From Monilinia fructicola (lineage: Eukaryota > Ascomycota > Leotiomycetes > Helotiales > Sclerotiniaceae): DNA of 64,000 bases. Positions 49,636-61,198 of this stretch are shown piece after piece; position 1 is the first letter of the stretch; every line of letters begins with the position of its first letter. A program made the position numbers and the translations under genes. Location of the stretch: contig VICG01000004.1 of assembly GCA_008692225.1 (NCBI GenBank), positions 186,001 through 250,000 on the forward strand, read 5' to 3'. The notes beneath the pieces are model-generated. The model did no database searches, had not been told where the DNA came from, and worked only from the letters and a program-made list of their open reading frames with translations.

Positions 49636-49797
49636 TGTGACGAATATCACGTGCCTTAAGCACGTGATATCTCATCACGCTAAGCGATACTGTACATATA
49701 AGAGATCTCTAGGTCCCCTAGAGATCTCTTCCCTCCTTAGCTTTCTTATTCTAGTTAACTGACCTCTATTGATTTGCTCTAGTATGTGATCGTGACA
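49636..49797. mobile_element. Solo LTR (162 bp) with 5-bp target duplication
   Basis: Starts TGTGACGAATATC and ends GATCGTGACA (TG...CA). It is bounded on both sides by CGAAC (49631..49635 and 49798..49802), a perfect 5-bp target-site duplication. Inside are two hairpins: ATATCACGTGC/GCACGTGATAT with a 5-nt loop, and AGAGATCTCTAGG/CCTAGAGATCTCT with a 3-nt loop. A TATAAGAG TATA-like stretch lies between them. This is the footprint of LTR-LTR recombination of a small retrotransposon or TRIM. Its superfamily cannot be told without a full copy. Confidence 0.8.
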
Positions 49798-49981
49798 CGA
49801 ACAACACGCATATCCATCAAGCAAACGTTAATGGTAGACAAGAGGAAGCCTAAATTGTGGCTTTCCACCTGTGGCTCTGCCGTGCTTAGGATCTTGGCTT
49901 CATTTTTCCATATCTCTTGATTAGTATCATGCAAGACGTGGCGTGCGAAAAGTAAGGATAAGCTCCTCAATTTTTTCCATT

Positions 49982-51828
49982 ATGCCAGCATATTCTCCCC
50001 TGAGCTTAATCTTGATAATTCTGCTCATGGTGATGTTGGTCCTGCTAATTTTCTCAAACCATGGTTCAACTCTTATTCCCAAAGGTACGGATCTTATACA
50101 GCCGCGATGATGGGAATTTGCAGGTCAAGATTGGCTATCATAGCGATAAATGCGAAGTTACTATGGGCAATTGCTGAGACTGCTGGTACTAATACAACCG
50201 ATGATACAAATGAGCCTACTGGGGCACACAATAGCGACCCAAGCGTTCATTGCTCTAAAACCCGGTGGTATCATGTTTTGTTCTTCTACCTGAGTGATTA
50301 GTATGATACGCAGCCATATCTTCTAGCCCTAAGCTGACTGTCAAAGAGTGCTATCCATGCAGCAACAGTTCGATCACTGCCTGGGGAAAGTGTCTGGGCA
50401 TCTACTGCCTATAAAGCTTGTTGCTTCCTAGTTCTCTATGCAGGAGTTCGCAGAGGCTTAAATGTATTCCTAAGAGCCAGCGTGTTTGCGAAGACGCCTC
50501 TACAGATGGTTGCACGAGCAAAAGCATTGTGCATGGTAGTAATATTGCAATACTGGAAGCCGGTAGATGGAAATATCGTTCAAGGATGTATCTTTGAGTC
50601 AAAGACTTATGACGACAATTCTCAAGCCGCTGATCGAATTCATTTCGAAAAATGCACGACGATACGATTTGCAAAGACTACGGACTCTCACGTCTTTACG
50701 AAAGAGATACAATCCGATGTTTCTTAGCACATAGTTTGCAAGCGAGAAGTTATCCTGAATTTTCGAGCTCCATTTGCTCATTCTGCGCCCAACTCTTGGG
50801 CTCGCTTAGGATTCTTTATGCTTCAATCATATCGTTTCCGTGCGATGGCCTTGGATCAACAACTAATCTGCGTAGGTGACATCCGACTTCATGGGCTTTG
50901 CAAACTACCTCCATGCTATACGCTTTGCTTTGTTCCACCGCCTATAGCTGTTCACCCTCGTCATATCACGTCAGCTCCCGAACCATATATAGCCATATCC
51001 TCGCAGTTCTCTGCTTTGCAAGTTCTTTGGTCAATCGCTCAGACATGCATTGGTTCATATATATTGTACCAATCGAGGGGCTCGCAACTGGATATCTATG
51101 GCCATGCTGCTTTTGGATTGACAGTCATTCCTTATGTCATTGCCAGTATCATTAACTTGCTGGGAAGTCTGGTTGGTAGACGGTACGATAATGCATTCTT
51201 GGTGCATCCGTCCATCATGAATGAAGCGATTGCTAGAGGAGGGCTAGTGGAGGAGTTATTGGATCCGTTGACCAAGTAGGAAACGATGATGATGAGAATC
51301 TACATGGAGAGGATGAACTTGGAAAGCTCGGCAATTCGACCGTTTATATTCAGGAGTAATGGCGATAGGGAAGAACGATTCATCTGCGAAGTCACAACTT
51401 CCGAGGACTTTCTAGAATACACGCTCCTACCTCCAGAAACAACGATCTCCTCCACGCCACAAACTAAGACTAAACGATTGAAACAACATCTCATTGAAAT
51501 ATTCGGCGACCCTGCTAAGATTGAAAAACGTCTAGCATGCCAACTCCGAAAACAAAAGAAAGAAAAATCCATCCTCGAAATTCCCTCTCATAGTTCTTTC
51601 ACACGTCTTCCACCCTCCCACTGGGAACCCGCTTTTCTCATCCTCGCCTCTCTCATCCTTATCACCGCAGTTCTAGCCCCCTATATCATAATCTACATTT
51701 TGACGGTTTGGCAGAAGAGACGAGCCACGTCGAACCAAACTATGTTCACAATCCATTGGTTATGCTTGGGGCAAACGTCTGGGTTGGTGATTGCGAAGTT
51801 TGAGAGACATACGAAGAGGAGTTATTGA
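49982..51828 (+). pseudogene. Multi-pass membrane protein gene, disrupted by an in-frame stop
   Basis: Resembles a family of uncharacterised fungal integral membrane proteins. Coding pieces in order: 49982 onward MPAYSPLSLILIILLMVMLV; about 50107..50300 with SRLAIIAINAKLLWAIAETA; about 50346..50727 with STAYKACCFLVLYAGVRRG and VILQYWKPVDGNIVQG; 50818..51279 with FSALQVLWSIAQTCIGSYIL and HAAFGLTVIPYVIASIINLL; 51286..51828 with AFLILASLILITAVLAPYII and TMFTIHWLCLGQTSG. The last two pieces share one frame but are separated by a TAG at 51277..51279, so the helix-bearing C-terminus is cut off. Splice sites between the earlier pieces are unresolved. It starts only 185 bp from the solo LTR. Could be a pseudogene or contain a base error. 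Confidence 0.45.
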
Positions 51829-52865
51829 GTGTGGATCTTTGTTTTTTTGTTGTGATTTGTTATATAGTTGGGCGCCGGTTGGAGGATTGGTTATTGTGGT
51901 GCAGGAAATGTATGAGTTTAGACATTGTGAGTCTTTATGATTGGGTTTGATTTGGGAAGAGGGGATTGTCTGGATTGAAAGGGGGGATCTGCATCCACCG
52001 TGAAAGTATTTACACGACTTCCACTTTTGTGGCATACGAATGACCTCGGGAGTTATTTGACTTCGACTGGGACAAAAGTTCCTGAAAGCAAATGCTGAAT
52101 TACTCTCATGCTATTGAAAGTTGAAAAATTACTTGTATGCCACAAAGATGGAAGGCATTTCACCACTGTGCTGTATGGATTCTACATCAAAATAAGATAT
52201 AATCTATTCAAAAAGTATAGAATCTACCCTCAAACCATAGATTATATATCCTCCACCGTGTTCCACTCCTCCACCATAGAACCCAACCTCAACGATGAAC
52301 TCTACCCTCTGCCTCCTCCCACCATAGGTCCTACGATTCAACCATAGATTATATCTTCCACCACAACCCACTCTGCCACTACAACTTTTTCCCTCCATAG
52401 AATTTACCCTCATACCATAGATTCTACCCTCCACCATATTTCACTCCCTCATATTCCACTTCTCCTTCGTAAAATCTACCTTCCACTTTCCATTGTAGAT
52501 CCTATCATTCCATACGATAGATCTCTAGAATCTCTTGAAAGTTGACAACAATATTAAAATGCTTTCAACATCTATGGTAAAAGCATACTCTATTAGACCT
52601 CGAATGCTATAAAAGTAAATTGATTACTTATAAATAAATCATTTATTTTAATATCAACAGCTATTCGCATACCCGTGGACAACCCAACCAATTAATCCTA
52701 GGGGACTAAAATTCTAGCGAGATATCCAGAATCTCCTAAATTGCCTTGAATCCTATCCTAGTTTATATTTATACAACCTTGAAGTGGTATATATATGCTT
52801 TCAAGTGTTCAAAACAAAGGCTATTGGAATATGATACCCGAGTATTAGGCTCAAAATAGTTTCAA
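51829..52865. other. Intergenic with degenerate minisatellite
   Basis: From about 52200 to 52500, a CCATAGATT-TCTACCCTCCA motif recurs with much variation. No gene is seen. Confidence 0.45.
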
Positions 52866-52867
52866 GA

Positions 52868-53023
52868 GATACTAAGATACTAAGATACTAAGATACTAAG
52901 ATACTAAGATACTAAGATACTAAGATACTAAGATACTAAGATACTAAGATACTAAGATACTAAGATACTAAGATACTAAGATACTAAGATACTAAGATAC
53001 TAAGATACTAAGATACTAAGATA
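52868..53023. repeat. 8-bp satellite GATACTAA, about 19 copies
   Basis: Near-perfect tandem array, followed by a few degraded units (ATAAGATATTAAGATATAC). No coding frame uses it. Confidence 0.95.
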
Positions 53024-53339
53024 AGATATTAAGATATACTCCCCTGAGTTCGGCTCCCTTCCCGAAATCGATTCCACCAGTCCCAGCCCCAAGCGAAAAC
53101 TCCACCCACATCCAGATGCCCTGCATGAATTACCCGACCGTTGCGAGAACCTGAGATGGGCGCGAACGCGAACGTATGTGCAATTTACATATAACGTATC
53201 TTTATTTTCCTCTTCTCCTTTACATCTTAATTATGAGACTATGGAAAACCTTTACTTTTCAATCAAATATTATTCACTCGCTCGTTCGCGCGCCTTGGAT
53301 CTCGGTGCGCGAGTGCGTGGTATATGTGATGCAGCCCCT

Positions 53340-53515
53340 CTAGCCTCCCGCATGTACATGGCCCTCCCGGCCTATCCCCCTCGGATCTTCCTCGCGTAAA
53401 GTGAGGATCGCTACATATCTCTCCTTCAATCTCTTCACATCCGCCATTTCGAGGTCCAGCGTGTGCTTCTGTCGCTCGTTGAGATATCGGTCCGCTGGCG
53501 TAGACGTCGGATGCA
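53340..53515 (-). CDS. C-terminal exon of an unrecognised minus-strand gene
   Basis: An open frame reading ADRYLNERQKHTLDLEMADV followed by KRLKERYVAILTLREEDPRG and ending HVHAGG then TAG. Amphipathic, highly charged and with balanced codon use, it looks like true protein although no family was recognised. The frame has an upstream stop (TGA), so it must be spliced; a CCGGAG acceptor just before 53515 fits. Its 5' exon may be 53679..53810. Full gene structure is not resolved. Confidence 0.4.
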
Positions 53516-53678
53516 CTCCGGAGTTTGGATGCGTTCAATCTTCATGCCACATGATATTATGTTCAGTTCAGTTTAGTTCAGTTGGAGGTTACGTAGCGCG
53601 ATGCCACGGGCTGGAGGATCTCCATCCATCCATCCATCGATTCATCTCCACATTCCCTCTTACCATCATCCAGCACTA

Positions 53679-53810
53679 TTCCTTTATCGCTGATGAATTT
53701 GGCAAACGGCAGATGGCGAAGCGCATGCGTAGTAATTCTTTAGTTGCGAGTTTCTTCGCCAGGATAGATCGTAGGGTGGAGTGTGGATCTTGGAGGCGTG
53801 ATCGATGTCG
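53679..53810 (-). CDS. Possible upstream exon of the same minus-strand gene
   Basis: After an ATCTAG acceptor at 53811..53812 the frame reads RSRLQDPHSTLRSILAKKLA then TKELLRMRFAICRLPN, a natural-looking amphipathic helix. The frame closes at 53676..53678, so a donor must lie before that. Joining it to 53340..53515 is inference. Confidence 0.3.
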
Positions 53811-56039
53811 CTAGATGTGCGCAATGTGGAAGAGTCCGGTAAGGGAAAGTTGAACGGTCGTCTCTTTTTGGGTGGAGGGTGAAGTGCGATTTGTGCTTTT
53901 TTTTGTGGCGATTGGGGATAAGGATGGAGGGGGATTGTCGGGGTTGGGAGAGGAAGAGGGGAGAAGAGGGAGAGGAAGAGGGAGAGGGAGAGGGAGAGGA
54001 AGAGGGAGGGGAAGGGAAGGGGGTGGAGGACTGGGATTTTGAGTGTTGAGATCTGAGTGGTGGGATTTGTTGAGGCTAGGGAGTGGAGAGGGTGGTGAGG
54101 AGCGGGGATTAAGGGGGATGCGAGCAGGGAGAGGAAGAGGTTGAGATGGTTCATGGGATGGGAGGAGGGAGGGAATGATCATTCAGGTGGAGGTGGTGAA
54201 TAAGTTTGCGAGAAAAAAAAAAGAGTCCAGCGAGAGATATCGAGCATGCAAAGTTTTGCATTCCACTTTAAATCACGCTAAAACACCAACACCAACATCA
54301 ACATCAACGCAAAGGAGAAGCTCGCCCCCGCCCCAAAAAGCAAAAGAAACTACGGACATAAACATCAAGCAGCAATATCCCCTCCTCACATACCCATCAA
54401 ATGCACCGGCCGCTGAGTTTTCCCTTCTTCCCGCCCAGATTCCCGTGCGGAGAAATATCATCGTCGTCATGCGGTAGAGATGGATGATAGAAATGCGGCA
54501 GCAGAAGGCGAAGTGTGGGATGAGGGGGGGAGATATGGGTTGAGACCTGGAGGGGGAAGAGAAAGGAAGAGAAAAGGTAGAGAGGAAGAGGGAGGGAAGG
54601 GAAACTGGGGATTGGTGATTGGTCATTGGAGGTGGGGAGCCTGGGTTGGTTATTCTCGAGTAGATTCGTGGTGTGGGGAAAGATGTCGGAGGCTATGAGG
54701 AGTGAGCTGTTTTCGAGATGAGGGGTTAGGAAAGTTGTATTCAGATTCTTAGATAGGTTTATCGTTGAAATCGCTTTCCCGGTTTGACGCTACTTAGCCC
54801 ATACATCCAAGATGAATCGACCGACGCATTGAAAGATCAAAAACCAAAGCCCTACAACCCACAAAGATAAAGCCGCATACAGCAAGGTTAGTTCTACATC
54901 GAATTGAATCATCCCCAACTGGGAAGAATCCAGATCAGATCCTGCAAGAATCGAAATCGAAATGTCATCCAAGTCTATGTGAACATTTGTTTGGTCTCTT
55001 ACATTATAACCTCGCATCAACATCATACACCATGCACCTTGCATCAGATATCATAGCACCAATCAGCCTTACGAAACGGTAACCTTAAAATAGAACTGTA
55101 GCATACGGGCAGTAGGAGGGCATATTGTAAAGCAAAAGGTATACCCGTGGGCATACATACATTCATACATACATATAATATGGATCAACCAGATACGTCG
55201 TCCACTGAGCCCCTCTCTCCCTCAAAAATAGAAACGAAGACTCGTAGGCTACATCTCCAGTGAAACTCCACTCGCGAGACTAACGCGCATGCTGTACACT
55301 ACAGCGTACTAACTTGGTATTTGTGGTTATTTGTATTTATATTTCGGATTGTTTGTAGATATATTTGCATCCATACGCACAAGCATCACGCTCCCTCCAT
55401 CGTCAAGATACGCAAGTACTCGTAAGTAATTTTAAGTAAAGGGTATGTATGCATGTATGCATGTAACCTTACTGTCCTGTACAAGCCAACAAAGAAAGAA
55501 ACATACGCATGCATGCATACAATACTGCGAATAATGATACTGTACTGCACCGCCAAAAGTCGTCGATGCTTGATTGCAGTAAATGTAAGATTACTCTGTC
55601 TGGACTCCGCCGTGCGCACCTTGTCCAATATTAGGACTCGGCTCGGCTTTCTGCTTTGCTTTGCTTTTGCTTTGCTTTAGACTTTGTGCCCGCCCCACTG
55701 CTTCAGCTCGTCTGGGATATTCTGTTTTGGAGTAGCAATCTGTACTCTGTACAGCATGGGAGAGGGAATTTTGGCGTATGAGTGGGAGTGGAGGGGTGGT
55801 GGTGTCTTTTATACTGTACTGTCAAGTATGGTAGGTGCTCTGTATAGACAGATGATGCTGTATCGCTTAGGCTTTATCTATCACGACCACCGATGCCATC
55901 ATGTTAACAGCTGGGAGGATAAGGAAAGAAGATTTAATAGATATTATCACTATGATTGTTTGTTCGAGTTTGAGGGAGTTTGAAAGCTCGATAAAATGAT
56001 GGTAGGTATGGTGTGTAGATAGAATTATGATATTATATT
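53811..56039. other. 2.2-kb gap, purine tracts and microsatellites
   Basis: 53935-54020 is a GA-rich tract (GGGAGA/GGAAGA units) that produces Pro/Leu/Ser-rich ORFs on the minus strand. ACAT/GCAT repeats lie near 55155 and 55445-55520. A minus ORF 54790..55044 ends in a hydrophobic stretch (LLYAALSLWVVGLWFLIF) but lacks other support. Confidence 0.4.
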
Positions 56040-56444
56040 TGTCGATATTGCTTACATATACTCGGGCGCGTCTTAAAAAAGGCATACGCGAATATAAAAC
56101 TTATAATTCTTTAACGAAACCTTGTTATATATCTTATACAATTTGTATATATTATAAAATTAAGTATTCTTATACTTTCCTATAACATTTTTTATATTAT
56201 AAGAATTATCTTCGAAAGAATACTAGTATTATAAGGTTTATGATTTTTTAAAATCCAATTAATAACTTATTGATATATTAATTTAAATTTTAAAAATAAA
56301 ATTTATAGAAAAATAATATAAGCTTTTAATTTTTATAAAATATATTAAAAGTTTAATAATATTTGTTATCTTAGTATATATATTAATATAAATAGTAAAA
56401 AAAATAGAAATTTTAAATAAAAAATAATACTTATTATAATTTGA

Positions 56445-56786
<342 letters not shown>

Positions 56787-57024
56787 AAGAAAGAAATCAT
56801 TTTTAAAATCCTTTACTATTATATATTTATTTTCTACTTTCTTAATTTAGAATAAATACTTTTATATTATAAAGAAACATTTAATATAATTATATTCTAT
56901 ATTAAGTATATTAATAATAATATTCTTTTTTTCTATATTTCTTTTTATATTTAATAATAAAATTTTTAAGCAATATTTTTAAATAAATATTAGTTTATAT
57001 AATTTTCTTAATAATAATTCTACT

Positions 57025-57150
57025 TTATTCTTTTTATTCTTTTATTCTTTTTATTCTTTTTATTCTTTTTATTCTTTTTATTCTTTTTATTCTTTTTATT
57101 CTTTTTATCTTTTTATTCTTTTTATTCTCTTTATTTTTTTATTCTATTTA
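57025..57150. repeat. TTTTTATTC tandem repeat, about 9-10 copies
   Basis: Imperfect 9-bp units, some 1-2 nt shorter. Confidence 0.85.
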
Positions 57151-57295
57151 GTTTACTTTTAAATATTTTTCTATTTAGATTAATATCTAGAATTTATAAA
57201 GAAGCTTTATAGTTTTTTATATATTTCTCAATATATTTTTAATTATATATAAGATATATAAAGTATTTATAATAATATAATAATAATAAACCTCT

Positions 57296-57444
57296 TTATT
57301 ATTTATTATTTATTATTTATTATTTATTATTTATTATTTATTATTTATTATTTATTATTTATTATTTATTATTTATTATTTATTATTTATTATTTATTAT
57401 TTATTATTTATTATTTATTATTTATTATTTATTATTTATTATTT
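57296..57444. repeat. TTTATTA 7-bp tandem repeat, about 21 copies
   Basis: Near-perfect array inside the AT-rich block. Confidence 0.95.
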
Positions 57445-57477
57445 ATATTTAAATAATTAATAAGGCTTATATGAAAT

Positions 57478-57625
57478 AGCTGGAATGAAATGGCCGAAAT
57501 GGAATGGCCAAAATGGAATGGGCTGAAATGGAATAGGCCGAAATGGAATAGGCCGAAATGTAATGGCCGAAATGGAATAGGCCGAAATGGAATAGGCCGA
57601 AATGGAATGGCCGAAATGGTTGACT
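57478..57625. repeat. 15-bp GAAATGGAATAGGCC minisatellite, about 9 copies
   Basis: Units alternate between GGCC and TAGGCC endings. It is GC-richer than the surrounding AT-rich block. Confidence 0.85.
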
Positions 57626-58260
57626 ACCTTTCGAAATGATCTACCAAGTGGCCGGAATAATTTAGCTTCGAAGCAAAACGGAATATCGGCATTAAAAATT
57701 AAGGTTTTCTGTTTACTAATGTTCGACCAATTAAAATTTTCGCTGTTTACTTATGACCAATCACATAAGCCGCTAAGGATTTAAGGTTCATGTTTTTGCA
57801 TTTTTAACCTCCTATAATACAGGTATAATAATCACATGACACAACAAATTGATGAACTAAGATTCTTCGAATCCATAAGCAAATTTGCTCTTTTAAAACT
57901 CGTAAATTTTCTTATATTCTTAACTTTATTAATATATATCTTAAATATTAATTAGAAGGTTAAAGTTTTAAAAATATAATATATAAAATTTAGTCTTTAT
58001 TATATTATTAAATAGAATGAAATAAATATATTTATAATATTCGTTAAATTATTTAATATTAATATAAATCTCTATTTAAATATTAATTTTTTAATATTTA
58101 TAGACTTTATTATACTATTATTTATTTAACATTAACTTTTATAATATAGATTTCTTATACTAAATATTAAAAATATTATCTTTATAAGATTCTATAAATT
58201 GTATAGGATTATACTAAGATTTTTATTAAAGTATTATAAGTTTTATATTTATATATTATT

Positions 58261-60920
58261 CGGAAGCAACCCTTCCGACAGGGTCACATGACCAGTTATG
58301 CTAGTACTTAAGTGGAAAGGATCCTCAATCCTTCCCTTTCCTTTTTATAAATAATTATATTATTTTCAGTTGACCCCTCTATTCCTCGTACCTCGTCACA
58401 CATATGCCTTTTTCAGACCTGCTAAAGTAAGTAGTATGTGATTATAAGTTACTCACTTAGGGTTAGGGCTAGAATCTTAATACAGTACTCGAGTAGGACT
58501 CGAGTAAGTGCTGTAAATTAGAATCTTAATGAAAAGAAGCGAGGAAGTAGAGAAATTATTTAAATGTCTCATTTTAGTTAAAAAGTGTAAAATAGAGAAA
58601 GGTTTAAATATATAATAATTTACTCTATGGAAAATCTTTCGTTCGATATCGATTTATCTATCTACTTGTATATTTATTCATCTACTGTACCTCCCTGCAT
58701 ATCTATGGTTGTTTATCTGTCTACTAGTACAAGTATTATCTATCTTTTCCTCTATAGGCATCTACCCAACCCCGTCTAGCCATCCCATCCTGCACCGACC
58801 GTACTATGTACTGTATGTATGCCAGGGACAGCAAACTAAAATGCCGAACCACGTCCAGCTCTTTGCTCCTGGAGCTAACTCTTTTGCTCTAGATTTTATT
58901 CATCTAGTTTGTTTTATGCCCGATTGATTGATTCTATTCTACCCTCCTTCTACTCTGTAGATTCCATCGAGCACAATCACTACCTACCTACCTACCTACC
59001 TACCTACCTACCTACCCACCTACTAATTATCCTGATGCTGTAACATGACTCAACGCACTCAACGCACTCAACGCACTCAAGGTCCATCCCATCCCAAAAT
59101 CATTCTGTAATAATAAGTGAGGACTATAAGTAGGCGCGGATACACAGTACAGTACTTGCCACGCGTAACGGCGCAGTTTGACGGTTAGGAGTTGGAGCTT
59201 TACTGGAAGTGGCTTTCCGGGGGGGTTTTCGATGGGTTGGTGGTGGCTTTGTGCGGTTGGTGTGATTGGTGTGATTGGTGGTTGGTGATGGCGGTGGTGG
59301 TGGTGGTAAGGGGCTGTGCAGTGTGCAGTGTGCATAAACTTGCGATCAAGTAAGGTTACGAGGGGCGGGGATGAAGGGGTCGGGGATGGATGGATGGATG
59401 GGTGAGGAATGCGGTTAGACGGATGAAAGAATGGATGAGTGAGGCAGAGTAATAAGGATAAGATAAGGAGTTAACTATCGAGGGATTTAATAAAGAATAG
59501 ATGAATGAATGAATGAATGGATGGATTAATGAATGAATGAATAAAGGCTTTAAAGGGTTTATTAGTTATTGATTGCACGTTAGATGAAAGATTAAGGTTA
59601 TTAAAGTACAAAGCCCTAGAGACTCAATTATAGAAATACCGAGTAGAGATTATCATAATATAAGGTTCCAGGTTATATTAGATATCAAATAGAACATAGA
59701 TATTTAAATAGATGTTTTATAATCCTACCCTATATATGCCTAGTATATGACCTCTTTCGTCGAACAAGAGTGATTATGTCAAAATAGCCGATAGCCCTTC
59801 CGATCATTGATTAACTACTGTCATGTACCGACCGAGGGGGAGAATCAGGCAGTCAAGTGATTAAGTAATCAAGAAAATGAACCAATCAGTCAATCAGCCA
59901 GTCAGTCAGTCAGTCAATCACCTACGGAGTACTTAGTCAATCCATGGATCAGTCAATCTTCATCAGTCAACCATTTCAACCTTCAATCAATTCAACCAAT
60001 CAATCGACTCTCATCAATTCAACCAACCAATCAATTCAATCCAATCAATTCGAATTATTTTTATTACAGAATACTTCTTGAACGCGCGTCTTTCTATTTC
60101 AATTTCTCGTTTCCTCACTGGAAGCCATCACAGGCATCCAATTCATTCATTCACCCCCGGCTTTTCTATACGGACGGAGTACGTACAGTAGTCGTGGTCA
60201 TACAGTAGTAGTAGTATTGAATAAATTCCGAATTATCTTTGATACATGCACGCCTAAACTAAAGACTCAGCTAGGTACGCTTATACTCTTTATACTTGCA
60301 CTTGCACTTGCCCTTGACTTGAACTCAAGGTTGGACTTACTCTGTATTGATTGTATTTGCACGCTTGCACTTACTAGGTACACCTCGTCACTTACGCTTA
60401 CGGAGTACACTGCCGGTCACGCTTACACTTACTAATTCCATTTCCTTTCTCTCTTCCACGCTCACTTCCACTTCCACTTTACACTTTGCTCGTAGACTTA
60501 CATTGACACTGACATTATCTATCTACGCTTCATCCACATTACATTATCTACTATCCGAGTACAGTTCACTATTATACTAGTGTGCACTAGTGTACTCTTC
60601 TTAACACAAACAATATCACATTACAATCCATCCTTTCATCAATTGCATTCATTAGTTTTGAACATTCATCTCACAACAACACAAACACAACACAACACAA
60701 ATCCTCATCTCGAATATCCTCATTAAGCCATTCGTTCATCATCAATAAGGATCAAAGGAAAGGAAACGAAAGGAAAGGGAAGAAAGGAGGAAAGGAATAA
60801 GGGAAAGGAAGAGATCGATATTGTATCATTCATCAACATCATCGTCACAAAGAAACAATTCATAATATTGTTGAATCACATCATCAATAACAATAACAAC
60901 AGCAACAACAACAACAACCA
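58261..60920. other. 2.7-kb region upstream of bZIP gene, microsatellite-rich, no gene
   Basis: Contains CTAC repeats at about 58981-59020, ACTCAACGC at about 59045-59078 and GAATGAAT/ATGG at about 59380 and 59500-59545. CAGT/CAAT repeats follow at about 59885-60050. A perfect ACTCGAGT-AGG-ACTCGAGT inverted repeat lies near 58486-58506. Parts are probably promoter and 5' leader of the bZIP gene. Confidence 0.45.
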
Positions 60921-61070
60921 ATCACCATCACCATCACCATCACCATCACCATCACCATCACCATCACCATCACCATCACCATCACCATCACCATCACCAT
61001 CACCATCACCATCACCATCACCATCACCATCACCATCACCATCACCATCACCATCACCATCACCATCACC
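60921..61070. repeat. CACCAT hexanucleotide repeat, about 25 copies
   Basis: Perfect array ending about 128 bp before the bZIP ATG. It is out of frame with the bZIP CDS and has no ATG-started frame across it, so it is best read as 5' leader or promoter sequence. Confidence 0.95.
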
Positions 61071-61198
61071 ATCCATCACCATCACCACCATCACCATCAT
61101 CACCATCACCACATTTACATCAATAATTCATCCAAAATCACAACTACATCCTCGCTCCCATACTCGTCCTCATCCTTCTCATCCTTCTCATCGCAATC

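Noticed and set aside
53684..54182. Pro/Leu/Ser-rich minus-strand ORFs
   Set aside because: Driven by the purine-rich GGGAGA tract; no domain and several overlapping frames look equally good.
54790..55044. 84-aa minus ORF with a hydrophobic C-terminus
   Set aside because: Possible tail of a spliced gene, but no upstream exon or motif could be found.
58457..58468. Two TTAGGG units in tandem (interstitial telomeric repeat?)
   Set aside because: Only two copies, expected by chance at this scale, and no other subtelomeric feature nearby.
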